The notes: a model not told the origin generated them from the sequence alone. Numbered from the stretch's first letter, positions 49,940 through 58,157 are shown. The stretch: DNA of 64,000 bases from DASRDS01 sp035570055 (GCA_035570055.1 DATMLM010000019.1:1-64000); one strand, 5' to 3'. Program-made: numbers and translations.

Positions 49940-50479
49940 ATGGGGCCAAAGGGTTTTACTCTGCTGGAAATACTGGTCGCGGTCGTGCTCACGAGTCTCG
50001 TCGCGCTCATCGCGTACGGTGCGCTGCAGGTGAGTCTCGGCGCGCGCGATCGACTCGGCGCTGCCATGGCTGTCGAGCAGAGATCGCGCGTGACGCGAGA
50101 GCTGCTCGTCGATGTGCTGCGGAATACGCGCACGCCTCAGCGACAAGGTGATACCACGTTCACGCTCGACGGCGACACGCTGACGTTCGTCGCCGCCGGC
50201 GGCGGGCCGCCGCTAGACGCGGATTGTGACTGGCGCGTAACGATCACGCCAGGTGCTGGCGGACTCATGTTCGTCGCGACGCCGGTTGGGCGCTCCCCGA
50301 TGGCTGTTGTCGCGTTTCGATTGCCCGGTGTGACGCGAATGGATGTGCGCGTGTTGGCGCCGACCGGAGACGAGTGGCTCGATACGTGGCCCGCGAGCAT
50401 GGTCACGCCGCGCGCCGTCGCCATGACCTTATGGGATGGTACCCGACGCATCGAGCCGTCGGTGCGAGTGGTCTTCTAG
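49940..50479 (+). CDS. gspJ: type II secretion minor pseudopilin GspJ-like
   Basis: This 179-aa protein has the prepilin leader MGPKGFTLLEILVAVVLTSLVALIAYGALQVSL (cut after Gly5, then FTLLE with Glu+5 and a hydrophobic helix). The rest is a beta-rich globular domain (DTLTFVAAGGGPP, DADCDWRVTITPG). Leader type, length and position first in a J-I-K set fit GspJ, which helps form the pseudopilus tip. A CAGGGGCG site precedes ATG 49940. The stop shares a base with the next start (TAGTG). Confidence 0.82.
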   Translation: MGPKGFTLLEILVAVVLTSLVALIAYGALQVSLGARDRLGAAMAVEQRSRVTRELLVDVLRNTRTPQRQGDTTFTLDGDTLTFVAAGGGPPLDADCDWRVTITPGAGGLMFVATPVGRSPMAVVAFRLPGVTRMDVRVLAPTGDEWLDTWPASMVTPRAVAMTLWDGTRRIEPSVRVVF

Positions 50480-50796
50480 TGCGTCGCGGCTTGACCCTGC
50501 TCGAGGTGCTGGTCGCTCTCGTGATCCTGAGTCTCGTGGTAACCGGCTATCTCGAGCTTTTTCACGGTAGCCACGAGTTGCTTGCGCGGTCTCGGGTGTG
50601 GACGCAAGCCATCGCCTATGCGGCCGATGGCATGGAACAGGCCAAGCTCGGCGAGACCAATCCCGTCGCACTGCCAGGCGGCTACCGGCGCCGGGTGACG
50701 AGCGCGCAGTGGGCAGGAGGGATTGACGTGATTACGGTGACTGTGACTTTGCCGAATGGCGCGCGGTTCGACCTCAGGCGGCTCCGTGCGAAATAA
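50479..50796 (+). CDS. gspI: type II secretion minor pseudopilin GspI-like
   Basis: This 105-aa protein begins MRRGLTLLEVLVALVILSLVVTGYLELF, a prepilin leader of two Arg and Gly followed by LTLLEVLVAL, with the conserved Glu+5. The helix is followed by AIAYAADGMEQAKLG and a short beta tail, as in GspI. The start GTG 50479 overlaps the gspJ stop by 1 bp. It also overlaps gspK by 11 bp. It works with J and K at the tip of the pseudopilus in the periplasm. Confidence 0.82.
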   Translation: MRRGLTLLEVLVALVILSLVVTGYLELFHGSHELLARSRVWTQAIAYAADGMEQAKLGETNPVALPGGYRRRVTSAQWAGGIDVITVTVTLPNGARFDLRRLRAK

Positions 50797-51454
50797 TCGC
50801 CGGGGGGTTGCGCTGATTCTCGTGCTCGGCCTTTTGCTCATCCTCGGCGGGATCGCGACGGACATTGGCCGGGCCGCGCGGTTGGACGCTGACATAGTCG
50901 AGAGCATGCGCGCGAGAACTGTCGCTCGCTATGCCGCCGAGAGTGGCATCGCGCTTGGGCTCACGCAGTTGCGGGCGCATCGCCTGCCCAACGTGTCGAA
51001 CGTGGCGCTTGGGGATGCCCGGTTTGGGGTCGTGGCGCTGAACCTCAACGCGCGCATCGATCTCGGTCACACGGATACGGCGACCATACGTAGCCTCTTG
51101 CAGCAGTTTGTCGCACCAGGGTTGGCCGCCGCGATAACACGGGAACTGGCTGTGCGGCCGCTGCAGCGCGTGGGCGAGTTGACGCTGGTACCCGGTGTGA
51201 CAGACGAGGCAGCATCAGCCATTGTGCCTTATGTCACGATCTGGGGCGATGGGTCTGTCGATACGAGCGCTGCTTCGGGACCGGTGCGAGCGGCATTGTC
51301 ACCAGCGGCCGCGGTCGTGAGCAGCGCCACGAGGGTGTTGGTGGTCGCTCGCGGGTGGCAGCAACGGTTTCCGCTGATCCACGAGATTCAGGCGGTCTAC
51401 GCTATCGACGGCTCGACGCTGGAGCTCGTGTCGTGGCAGGAGCGCGACTTATGA
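50786..51454 (+). CDS. gspK: type II secretion minor pseudopilin GspK-like
   Basis: This 222-aa protein has the leader MRNNRRGVALILVLGLLLILGGIATDIGRAARLDADIVES, with the GspK-type helix lacking Glu+5 (GspK commonly has Val/Leu-rich helices followed by R...A.). The globular part contains RTVARYAAESGIALGLTQLRAHRLP and the helical insert with RPLQRVGELTLVPGVTDEAASAIVPYVTIWGDGSVDTSAAS, the helix-hairpin-helix-like 'v.EL..v.G..' region typical of GspK. Length is shorter than in E. coli (about 320 aa). The start GTG 50786 lies inside gspI. The 3' end overlaps the APC gene by 53 bp. Confidence 0.82.
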   Translation: MRNNRRGVALILVLGLLLILGGIATDIGRAARLDADIVESMRARTVARYAAESGIALGLTQLRAHRLPNVSNVALGDARFGVVALNLNARIDLGHTDTATIRSLLQQFVAPGLAAAITRELAVRPLQRVGELTLVPGVTDEAASAIVPYVTIWGDGSVDTSAASGPVRAALSPAAAVVSSATRVLVVARGWQQRFPLIHEIQAVYAIDGSTLELVSWQERDL

Positions 51455-52802
51455 AGTAGAGGCCCGCGCCGATGAGGTTCGCGCCGACGATCAGCACGCC
51501 GATCTTCAAGGCGAACGCGAGCGGGCTGACGACGTTCACGATGGGAAAGATGGACAGGACAACGTAGAGCGCGGTGGTGGCGAACCCCGCGGCGGCCAGC
51601 GTGCGGAGCCAGAGCGGAGCGGGCAGGCCGATCAGAGGAATCGCGAAGAGGACGAGATAGGTGAGACCGTAGAAGACGCCCGCTGCCGTCTCGAGGAGCT
51701 GAAACGCCTCCTGCTCGCCGACATTCGTCATGCCCGCGACGGCGAACACCAATGCGCAGGCGGCAATGAACAGGATCGAGTGAACTGGCGTGCGGTACTT
51801 GGGATGCAGCTTGGTGAACCAGGCGGGCATCAGTCGATCCCAACCCGCGACCATCGGCATGCGCGTGGTGGCCGTAAAGATCACGCTCGAATTCGCGACG
51901 GTGCGTGAGGTTGCCGCGAATACCGCGAATGGAACAAAAAAGGCCACCGCACCGGCCGAGCCGAGACCCAAACGGAAAGCCTGTGGGATCGGCCCGACGA
52001 GGTCCAGTCGATCGAGGGGCACCAATGCTTGCACGGCCGACGTCCCGAGGATGAACATGAGGGCGATCACCGGCGCCGCAATCATGACCGATCGCGCGAT
52101 CGTGCGGCGTGCATCGCGGGCCTCACCGGCAAGCACGGCCACGTACTCGAACCCGGATAAGGCGCCGACAGCCAGCTTGCCGAAGATATTCACGCTGAGC
52201 AGCGTGAACGCCGGCGCCGTGATCGCCAATGGGTGGTATTCACGCAGCGTGCCGCGCGCGATGTTGATCACCGGGAGGATCAGCAGCAACGCGAAGGCGC
52301 TCATGAGCAACACGGCGCCCACGTTGTGGACCCATTTGCTCACGCGGAGGCCCAGGATCGAGATCACGACGAGCGCGCCGATCAGGAGGCCGGCGATGGC
52401 GCCGATGTACACATGGTTGCCGGCGAGCGGTTGGGCGCTCGGGCCGATCGCGTAGACCAGAGCATTTGCAACGGTCAAACCTAAAGTCCCTAAAAACACA
52501 ATGGCGTAGAGCCAGAGGTTCCAGCCGACGAGGAAGGCAATGGCGCTATTGAGTCCGATTTTGGCCCATTGATAGAGGCCGCCCTCGAGTGGGAAACGGC
52601 GGCTCAGGAAGACGACGACCGCTGCCTGGGGGATGTAGAACAGCGCTATGGCTGCGAGCCAAAAAACGACCTGGGATTGGCCTAGCTTCGCGGCGGCGCC
52701 GACCCAGGAAATGCCGACGACGTACAAAATCTGGGTCAAGACCAGGTCAGGGAGCGTCAGCTCCTTTCGGAGGGCCTCGCTTTCCCGTTCGACTGTGCTC
52801 AT
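51402..52802 (-). CDS. APC-superfamily amino acid permease
   Basis: This 466-aa protein has twelve helices. TLPDLVLTQILYVVGISWVGAAAKLG and VVFWLAAIALFYIPQAAVVVFLSRRFPLEGGLYQWAKIGLN (helix 2 and the conserved P.eGG.Y.W loop) are typical of APC transporters. ALSGFEYVAVLAGEARDARRTIARSVMIAAPVIALMFILGT is the helix 6-7 region with F.G.E. AATSRTVANSSVIFTATTRMPMVAGWDRLMPAWFTKLHPKYRTPVHSI follows. It should import an amino acid or related amine with a cation. The start ATG 52802 is 10 bp from the S9 peptidase ATG on the other strand. The longest open frame upstream is antisense to that gene and is rejected. Confidence 0.9.
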   Translation of the reverse strand: MSTVERESEALRKELTLPDLVLTQILYVVGISWVGAAAKLGQSQVVFWLAAIALFYIPQAAVVVFLSRRFPLEGGLYQWAKIGLNSAIAFLVGWNLWLYAIVFLGTLGLTVANALVYAIGPSAQPLAGNHVYIGAIAGLLIGALVVISILGLRVSKWVHNVGAVLLMSAFALLLILPVINIARGTLREYHPLAITAPAFTLLSVNIFGKLAVGALSGFEYVAVLAGEARDARRTIARSVMIAAPVIALMFILGTSAVQALVPLDRLDLVGPIPQAFRLGLGSAGAVAFFVPFAVFAATSRTVANSSVIFTATTRMPMVAGWDRLMPAWFTKLHPKYRTPVHSILFIAACALVFAVAGMTNVGEQEAFQLLETAAGVFYGLTYLVLFAIPLIGLPAPLWLRTLAAAGFATTALYVVLSIFPIVNVVSPLAFALKIGVLIVGANLIGAGLYFISRAPATTRAPASSRR

Positions 52803-52805
52803 AAT
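52800..52805 (+). promoter_or_regulatory. CATAAT -10 candidate for the S9 peptidase gene
   Basis: CATAAT (five of six to TATAAT) is followed by 6 nt and ATG 52812, with no Shine-Dalgarno. The same bases on the other strand contain the APC start codon (CAT at 52800-52802), so a bound RNA polymerase for one gene would cover the start of the other. Confidence 0.45.
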
Positions 52806-52811
52806 CTGGGC

Positions 52812-54839
52812 ATGAGACTCTTTCTCGTCGCTGTTGCGTGCACTGTGGCGACCTCCGTGTCGGCCCAGACCAAACGACCCCTTCGCGTGAGCGACCTCTA
52901 CCAGGTTCGCGACATAGAAGATCCACAACGTTCGCCAGATGGCCAGTGGGTGGCCTACACCGTGACCGCCGCCGACTCCGTAACCGACAAAAACCATACG
53001 GATATCTGGATGGTCCGTTGGGACGGGTCGCAGACGATTCAGCTGACTTCCGGCACGGAGGGCACGAACACGCCGCGATGGAGTCCCGACGGGCGCTATC
53101 TGGGATTTCTGTCGTCGCGGGGCGACTCGGAAGAGACCACGCAGCTGTGGCTCCTGAACCGCCAGGGTGGCGAGGGCGAGCGCGTGACGCAGGTCACCGG
53201 CGACATCGAGGACTACGCCTGGGCTCCGGATGGAAAGCACATCGTTCTCGCCGTGACCGACGAGCCCGAGGACTCGACGAAAGCAGGCAAAGCCAAGAAG
53301 CCGAAGCCGATCGTGATCGATCGCTATCAGTTCAAGCAGGACATCGTTGGATATATGGGGAAGAAGCGGACGCACCTCTACCTCTTCGATGTCGACACGC
53401 ACAAGGCCGAGATCATGACGCCGGGTCCGTACGACGAGGGGGCCCCGGTGTGGTCGCCGGACGGCACGCGGATCGCGTTCGTCAGCAAGCGCTTCCCGAC
53501 CGATGTCGATCGCGCGGACAACTGGGACGTGTTCGTCATGGACGCCAAGCCGGGCGCTCCGGCCAAGCAGGTGACGACATCGCTGGGACAGGATAATCCG
53601 CCCGAGCGGGGCCACGTGGCGTGGAGCCCGGACGGATCGCAGATCGCGTACCTCGCGGGGAGCACCGACCCGAAGCTCTTTGCGTACGACCAGTTTCAGC
53701 TTTCCGTCATCCCCTCTATGGGCGGATCGCCACGGATCATCGCTCCGGCGATCGACCGGCCCGTCGCGGATCCGCGGTGGTCGAGCGATGGGAAGGCGAT
53801 CACTGTGCTGGTCGCCGATGACCGGTCGCAGTATCCCGCGCGGATCGACGTCACCAATGGCCAAGTCACCCGGCTTTTGCCAGGTCAGCTCGTGGTCGGC
53901 GACGCAACGTTGGGCTCCGACGATGCGATCACGGCTCTCGTCTCAACCGATACACAGCCGAATGAAGTCGTCGCCATCGAGCATGGCGTGGCGCGGCGGC
54001 TCACGCATGTCAACGACGCATGGCTTGGCGGTGTGGAGCTGAGCGGCGCCGATGAATTTGCCTCGAAGAGCAAGGACGGAGCAGACGTCCACGGGCTGAT
54101 CATCAAGCCTGTCGGGTACACCCAAGGCAGGAAGTATCCTACTCTGCTTCGAATTCACGGTGGTCCCGAGGGACAGGATCAGCACGAGTTCTCGTTCGAG
54201 CGCCAGCTCTTCGCCGCGAATGGCTACGTCGTCATCGAGACGAACTATCGCGGCAGTAATGGGCGGGGAGAAGAATACGAGAAAGCGATCCTCGCGGATT
54301 GGGGGCACAAAGAAGTTTTGGATCTCCTCGGCGCCGTCGATCATGCCGTTGCTATGGGCGTGGCGGACACCGCACGGCTGGGCATCGGCGGTTGGTCCTA
54401 TGGTGGGATCTTGACCGACTATACGATCGCCAGCGACCACCGCTTCAAGGCCGCGACCAGCGGCGCCGGAAGCGCGCTGCAACTCGCGATGTATGGAGTC
54501 GACGAGTACATCACGCAGTACGTGGCCGAGCTGGGCCAGCCGTGGGAGCACCCCGAGCTGTGGGTCAAGGTCTCCTATCCCTTCTTCCACGCCAACAAGA
54601 TCACGACGCCGACGTTGTTCTTAGGCGGCGACCAGGACTTCAATGTCCCGCTGATCGGCGGCGAGCAGATGTATCAGGCGTTACGCGCCCTCGGCGTCCC
54701 CGCGGAGCTGATCATCTATCCAGGAGCGTATCACGGGATCACGCGGCCGAGTTTCAGAACGGACCGGCTGCAGCGGTATCTGGATTGGTATGCGACGTAT
54801 CTCAAGCCAGGCGCGTCGACGACGGCTGCTACGCACTGA
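52812..54839 (+). CDS. S9 family serine peptidase (acylaminoacyl/prolyl-oligopeptidase-like)
   Basis: This 675-aa exported protein has a signal peptide (MRLFLVAVACTVATSVSAQ). Residues about 25-400 form the beta-propeller with repeated blades (PDGQWVAYTVTAAD, SPDGRYLGFLSSRGD, APDGKHIVLAVTDE, SPDGTRIAFVSKRF, SPDGSQIAYLAG). The alpha/beta-hydrolase domain has YPTLLRIHGGPEGQD, NYRGSNGRGEEYEKAI and GGWSYGG with nucleophile Ser529, and Asp609 (GGDQDFNVP) and His641 (YPGAYHGI) complete the triad. It should trim peptides in the periplasm or outside, consistent with a peptide-eating lifestyle; the APC permease beside it may import the products. A CATAAT hexamer ends 6 nt before the ATG. Confidence 0.93.
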   Translation: MRLFLVAVACTVATSVSAQTKRPLRVSDLYQVRDIEDPQRSPDGQWVAYTVTAADSVTDKNHTDIWMVRWDGSQTIQLTSGTEGTNTPRWSPDGRYLGFLSSRGDSEETTQLWLLNRQGGEGERVTQVTGDIEDYAWAPDGKHIVLAVTDEPEDSTKAGKAKKPKPIVIDRYQFKQDIVGYMGKKRTHLYLFDVDTHKAEIMTPGPYDEGAPVWSPDGTRIAFVSKRFPTDVDRADNWDVFVMDAKPGAPAKQVTTSLGQDNPPERGHVAWSPDGSQIAYLAGSTDPKLFAYDQFQLSVIPSMGGSPRIIAPAIDRPVADPRWSSDGKAITVLVADDRSQYPARIDVTNGQVTRLLPGQLVVGDATLGSDDAITALVSTDTQPNEVVAIEHGVARRLTHVNDAWLGGVELSGADEFASKSKDGADVHGLIIKPVGYTQGRKYPTLLRIHGGPEGQDQHEFSFERQLFAANGYVVIETNYRGSNGRGEEYEKAILADWGHKEVLDLLGAVDHAVAMGVADTARLGIGGWSYGGILTDYTIASDHRFKAATSGAGSALQLAMYGVDEYITQYVAELGQPWEHPELWVKVSYPFFHANKITTPTLFLGGDQDFNVPLIGGEQMYQALRALGVPAELIIYPGAYHGITRPSFRTDRLQRYLDWYATYLKPGASTTAATH

Positions 54840-55041
54840 ACTTGTGGGCCTTCGAGGCGATGTGGGCCTCGATCTCGGCCTTGATCTGTTCGGTCGAATC
54901 GGTTGGGCGGCACTCGCGGAGCCGAATTCGCTGTTGCCGCCCATCGACCATGTAGTACCAGACCTGCGCGGGCCCGTCGTACTCGCGCCCGGACTCGAAC
55001 GTCTGCCCGAAATCGTCCCACGCTGGCGGCTTACACGGCAT
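54829..55041 (-). CDS. small hypothetical protein
   Basis: This 70-aa protein reads MPCKPPAWDDFGQTFESGREYDGPAQVWYYMVDGRQQRIRLRECRPTDSTEQIKAEIEAHIASKAHKFSA in outline; the aromatic strand PAQVWYYMVDGRQQRIRL and the terminal amphipathic helix look like a folded small protein. No family is recognised. It overlaps the end of the S9 peptidase by 11 bp tail-to-tail and follows the NmrA-like gene by 30 bp on the same strand, so it may be co-transcribed with that group. Reality rests on composition and placement. Confidence 0.5.
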   Translation of the reverse strand: MPCKPPAWDDFGQTFESGREYDGPAQVWYYMVDGRQQRIRLRECRPTDSTEQIKAEIEAHIASKAHKFSA

Positions 55042-55071
55042 GTCCGATAGACGCGCCAGACGTGACGACGG

Positions 55072-55968
55072 TCACGCGTTGACGGCCTCCGCTTGCTGGA
55101 GAGCGGGCGCGAAGATCGCGCGCGCGAATTCGTCGATCGTCGTCGGCGTTGTTGTCTCCGGGCTGCGGGGCTCGGCGGCCGCCTTGTAGCCCAACGTGGC
55201 AAGACCGCGGAGCATGGCGCCGTAGCCCTTGACCACGGCCTCGCTCATGCCGGCGGCACGCATGCCGGCCATCACGACCTCGACTGGGGCCTGCACGTAG
55301 TTGACCTGCCGATTGAGCGCCGCGCCGATCGCGCGCGCGGCGTCCGGGTACGAGATGTCGGCCGGGCCTTGCAACCCACGGATCGACTGGCCCGTCCATG
55401 TCGCGTCGAGCAACCGCGCGGCCGCGACGTCGGCGATATCGTGGGTGGCGATCATCGGCAGGAGCGTGTCCGGCGCATAGACACCATAGATCGTACTCTG
55501 GTCGCGGACTGTCGGGACTGACTGGAGCAGGTTCTCCATGAATGCCCCCGCGCGCAGAATCGTGAGATTCGGCGCCGCGGCTCGAATGACCTGCTCCTCC
55601 TTGCCGAGCAGCGTGATCGGACCGAGGTCCGGGAGTTGGGCGCCGAAGCTGGACACCATGACTACGCGCGAGACCCCGCTTGCACGAATGGCCTGGGCGG
55701 CGCTCACCGCAATCTGGTGCATCCACGCGCCCCAGTCGGTCGTCGAGTAGGTCGGCGGGATGATGAACAGCATCGCCTGCGCGCCCGCGGCGGCCCGGGT
55801 CAGCGCCGCGGCATCTTCGAGCGCTCCCGTATGCACCGTGACGTTGGACGCGGATATCTTCGACGCGTCGCGGGCAAGAACCGAGATGTCGGCGCGTCCG
55901 GTGAGACGATGGATGACGCGGCTTCCAATGTGGCCGGTTGGTGTCGTGACAAGAACCCGCATGGTCAT
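55072..55968 (-). CDS. NmrA-like NAD(P)-binding protein
   Basis: This 298-aa protein of the atypical short-chain-dehydrogenase group starts MRVLVTTPTGHIGSRVIHRL, with TGxxG for the dinucleotide. It then has VTVHTGALEDAAALTRAAAGAQAMLFIIPP (the NmrA 'D....l..al.G.d.vf...p' pattern), VVMVSSFGAQ and LTILRAGAFMENLL. It lacks the YxxxK catalytic pair of normal SDRs, so it may be a redox sensor, azoreductase-like enzyme or reductase on a small substrate. GGAGAG lies 3 nt before ATG 55968, overlapping the end of the cystathionine-type gene upstream on the same strand. Confidence 0.88.
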   Translation of the reverse strand: MTMRVLVTTPTGHIGSRVIHRLTGRADISVLARDASKISASNVTVHTGALEDAAALTRAAAGAQAMLFIIPPTYSTTDWGAWMHQIAVSAAQAIRASGVSRVVMVSSFGAQLPDLGPITLLGKEEQVIRAAAPNLTILRAGAFMENLLQSVPTVRDQSTIYGVYAPDTLLPMIATHDIADVAAARLLDATWTGQSIRGLQGPADISYPDAARAIGAALNRQVNYVQAPVEVVMAGMRAAGMSEAVVKGYGAMLRGLATLGYKAAAEPRSPETTTPTTIDEFARAIFAPALQQAEAVNA

Positions 55969-55977
55969 GCTCTCCGC

Positions 55978-57141
55978 TTAGTTCAATGCCTGGGTGAGGT
56001 CGGCGATCAAGTCGTCGGTGTCTTCGATGCCGACGGAGTACCGTACGAGTCCCTCGGGAATGCCGAGGGCGCGTCGTTCTTCCGGCGTGTTTTCGACATG
56101 GCTCGTTGTTGCGGGCGGGCCGACGACGGTTTCGACCGCGCCGAGGTTCGCCGCGCGGTGCGCCCACTCGAGTTTGGGCAGGAATTCCCGGACGCCCTCG
56201 AACCCACCCTCTATCAGAAAGCTCAGCACCCCGCCAAATCCGCGCATTTGTCGTACCGCGACATCATGATGCGTGTGCGTTTCGAGCCCTGGGTAGAACA
56301 CTTGCGACACGCGTCGGTGCGGCGACAGAAATCGTGCAATGGCCAAAGCGCTCGCGTTTTGCTGGCGAATTCGCAAGTGTAGCGTCTTCATTCCGCGCAA
56401 TAACAAATATGCGCTTTCGGGGTGCAACGTTGCGCCGGTGATCTCGCGGAAATGATAGATGCGACCGATGAGGTCAGTCGGACCCACAATAACGCCGCCG
56501 AGTGCATCGGCATGGCCACCCAGAAATTTCGTCGCGCTGTGGAGCACCAGGTCGGCGCCGAGGGACAATGGGTTTTGGTTGATCGGCGTCGCGAATGTGT
56601 TATCGACAACGACCGTGGCCCCGACGCGATGGGCGGCTGTGGAGAGGCGGGCGATGTCGACGACGGCTAGTGTCGGGTTGGTCGGCGACTCGAGGTATAG
56701 GATTCGACATCCGCGCGCGATCTCGGCTTCGATGGCGGCCGGATTATTCGTCTCGCATTGGACGACATCAATGCCGAAGCGCGGGAGAAATTCTCCAAAC
56801 ATCTTGCTCGTGCCGCCATAGCAGTCTTTGATCGACACCACGCGAGAGCCTGGGTCCAGCAGCGCGAATAGCGTACTACTCACCGCGGCCATGCCGGTCG
56901 CAAAGCTCGTGGCCGCCTCGGCACCTTCGAGCACGCGGACTTTCTCTTCGAACGCGTGCACCGTCGGATTCGTGTTGCGACTATAGATGTGCCCCGGCTT
57001 GCGCCCCTGCGCGACCGCGAGCCATTCGTCGACGTCGTCATAGCCGAACGCCACGCTGTGAACGACTGGAACCTGTGTCGCGCCCGCCCAGAGTGGTGCG
57101 TCTTCCCCTCCCCAAACGGACTTCGTGCCAACGCCGGTCAT
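55978..57141 (-). CDS. cystathionine gamma-synthase/lyase-type PLP enzyme
   Basis: This 387-aa enzyme belongs to the Cys/Met metabolism PLP family. YSRNTNPTVHAFEEKVRVLEGAEAATSFATGMAAVSS is the signature N-terminal region. ILYLESPTNPTLAVVDI, VVVDNTFATPINQNPLSLGADLVLHSATKFLGGHAD (Schiff-base Lys in SATK) and ESAYLLLRGMKTLHLR follow. VRYSVGIEDTDDLIADL is the C-terminal Arg region that binds the substrate carboxylate. It could be a gamma-synthase, gamma-lyase or beta-lyase; sequence alone does not decide. It starts at ATG 57141, overlapping the catalase-like gene stop by 4 bp (ATGA), and leads into the NmrA-like gene 10 bp on. Confidence 0.92.
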   Translation of the reverse strand: MTGVGTKSVWGGEDAPLWAGATQVPVVHSVAFGYDDVDEWLAVAQGRKPGHIYSRNTNPTVHAFEEKVRVLEGAEAATSFATGMAAVSSTLFALLDPGSRVVSIKDCYGGTSKMFGEFLPRFGIDVVQCETNNPAAIEAEIARGCRILYLESPTNPTLAVVDIARLSTAAHRVGATVVVDNTFATPINQNPLSLGADLVLHSATKFLGGHADALGGVIVGPTDLIGRIYHFREITGATLHPESAYLLLRGMKTLHLRIRQQNASALAIARFLSPHRRVSQVFYPGLETHTHHDVAVRQMRGFGGVLSFLIEGGFEGVREFLPKLEWAHRAANLGAVETVVGPPATTSHVENTPEERRALGIPEGLVRYSVGIEDTDDLIADLTQALN

Positions 57142-58109
57142 GGGCGGCGATGGGCGACAGAAAGGGCGTAGACGGCCGAGCGAATGATGGGCAACGGATC
57201 GTCGGAGAGCGTGATTCCGTCGCACAGATAGATCGGGTTGAACGCCAAACTCTTCTGGAGTGCCGCGTTATTCGGGGCGACGGTCGTGATGGTAATGACG
57301 CCCAGCTCGACGAGCTTGCGGTCCTCGGGCCAGACGACCGACCCATCCTTCGTCGGATCACCCGGGTTCGCCAGCTGCACCATCACCTTCATCTTGAACG
57401 GCACCCGCTTCGGCATCTCGTCGACGAGATAATTCGGCGACGTCTTCGATGCGGCCGCGTCGTCGAGCCACTGGTCGCCGTCCATGGGCACAATGCGCGT
57501 GCGCCCGGCCTGCTTCTCCCCTTTGGCGTTAATGAAGATGAACGCGTTTTCGCCGTAGTACGTCTCCGTCTCGTAGCTGACCGGCAATGGGTGCGGATCG
57601 GTGACGAACTTCTTCGCGTTCGGGTGCGTACCCAGAAATTGCTCGATCGGATTCGGGTGTGGGCTGTTCGGCTTCGTCGCGATAGCCGCATCGAGGAACG
57701 CCGCGAAATCCTCGCCGGTGCCAACCACGAATCCGTTATGCGCGACCGAGACGATGTCCGTGTACGCGCCATTGGGAAACGTGAAGCGCACCGCGATGCC
57801 TTTGGGCCAGGCGTGCGGATCTTTGTCCGGGATATTCGGAACGCCGGTCGGGTCAGAGAATCGCACGGTCACCGGGGTGCTCGGCGCCGAGAGATGCGGG
57901 GCGCGACTCACCGCGGTGGCGCCGGGCGATGGGGCGAAGGTGCCAGTGAGGACAATCCCCTTGGCGTGGTTGAGCCGGTATCCCGGATGAGCGCCACCGG
58001 CTAGGGTGATGAAGTCATCGGCGATGTGCTGCGGGAGGCTTTTGGCCGGGGATTGCGCGAGTGCGGGGGTCGCGATCAGCGCGGCGGCAACGAGAGCGCG
58101 GGGTGTCAT
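57138..58109 (-). CDS. srpA: catalase-related peroxidase (SrpA-like), exported
   Basis: At 323 aa, MTPRALVAAALIATPALAQ is a signal peptide, so the protein is periplasmic. The heme-dependent catalase fold is reduced. RLNHAKGIVLTGTF and VTVRFSDPTGVPNIPDKDPHAWPKGIAVRFTFPNG contain the catalytic His-to-Asn region of the catalase core. The C-terminus FNPIYLCDGITLSDDPLPIIRSAVYALSVAHRR is the SrpA 'NP..LcdGI..SDDP....R..aYa.S..RR' motif, with the heme-ligating Tyr probably in the last segment. Length fits SrpA and not full catalases. It should detoxify peroxides. ATG 58109 is preferred to GTG 58124 because GATATT ends 7 nt before it. Operator-like repeats lie upstream. Confidence 0.85.
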   Translation of the reverse strand: MTPRALVAAALIATPALAQSPAKSLPQHIADDFITLAGGAHPGYRLNHAKGIVLTGTFAPSPGATAVSRAPHLSAPSTPVTVRFSDPTGVPNIPDKDPHAWPKGIAVRFTFPNGAYTDIVSVAHNGFVVGTGEDFAAFLDAAIATKPNSPHPNPIEQFLGTHPNAKKFVTDPHPLPVSYETETYYGENAFIFINAKGEKQAGRTRIVPMDGDQWLDDAAASKTSPNYLVDEMPKRVPFKMKVMVQLANPGDPTKDGSVVWPEDRKLVELGVITITTVAPNNAALQKSLAFNPIYLCDGITLSDDPLPIIRSAVYALSVAHRRP

Positions 58110-58157
58110 GTCGTGGAATATCACCCAACCGTCGTGAAATCACGATTAGTCGTGAAA
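58110..58157. promoter_or_regulatory. operator-like direct repeats and palindrome at the srpA promoter
   Basis: GTCGTGRAA occurs three times on the plus strand, at 58110-58118 (GTCGTGGAA), 58131-58139 and 58149-58157 (both GTCGTGAAA), with starts 21 and 18 bp apart, about two helical turns. The middle copy also forms a perfect palindrome TCGTGA-AA-TCACGA (58132-58145). A -10-like GATATT for srpA lies at 58117-58122 on the minus strand, and the palindrome sits about where its -35 would be. A regulator binding here would control the peroxidase gene. Confidence 0.55.

Noticed and set aside
52803..53864. N-terminal extension of the APC permease to 53864
   Set aside because: The segment is antisense to the S9 peptidase, charged and without helices; the transporter begins at ATG 52802.
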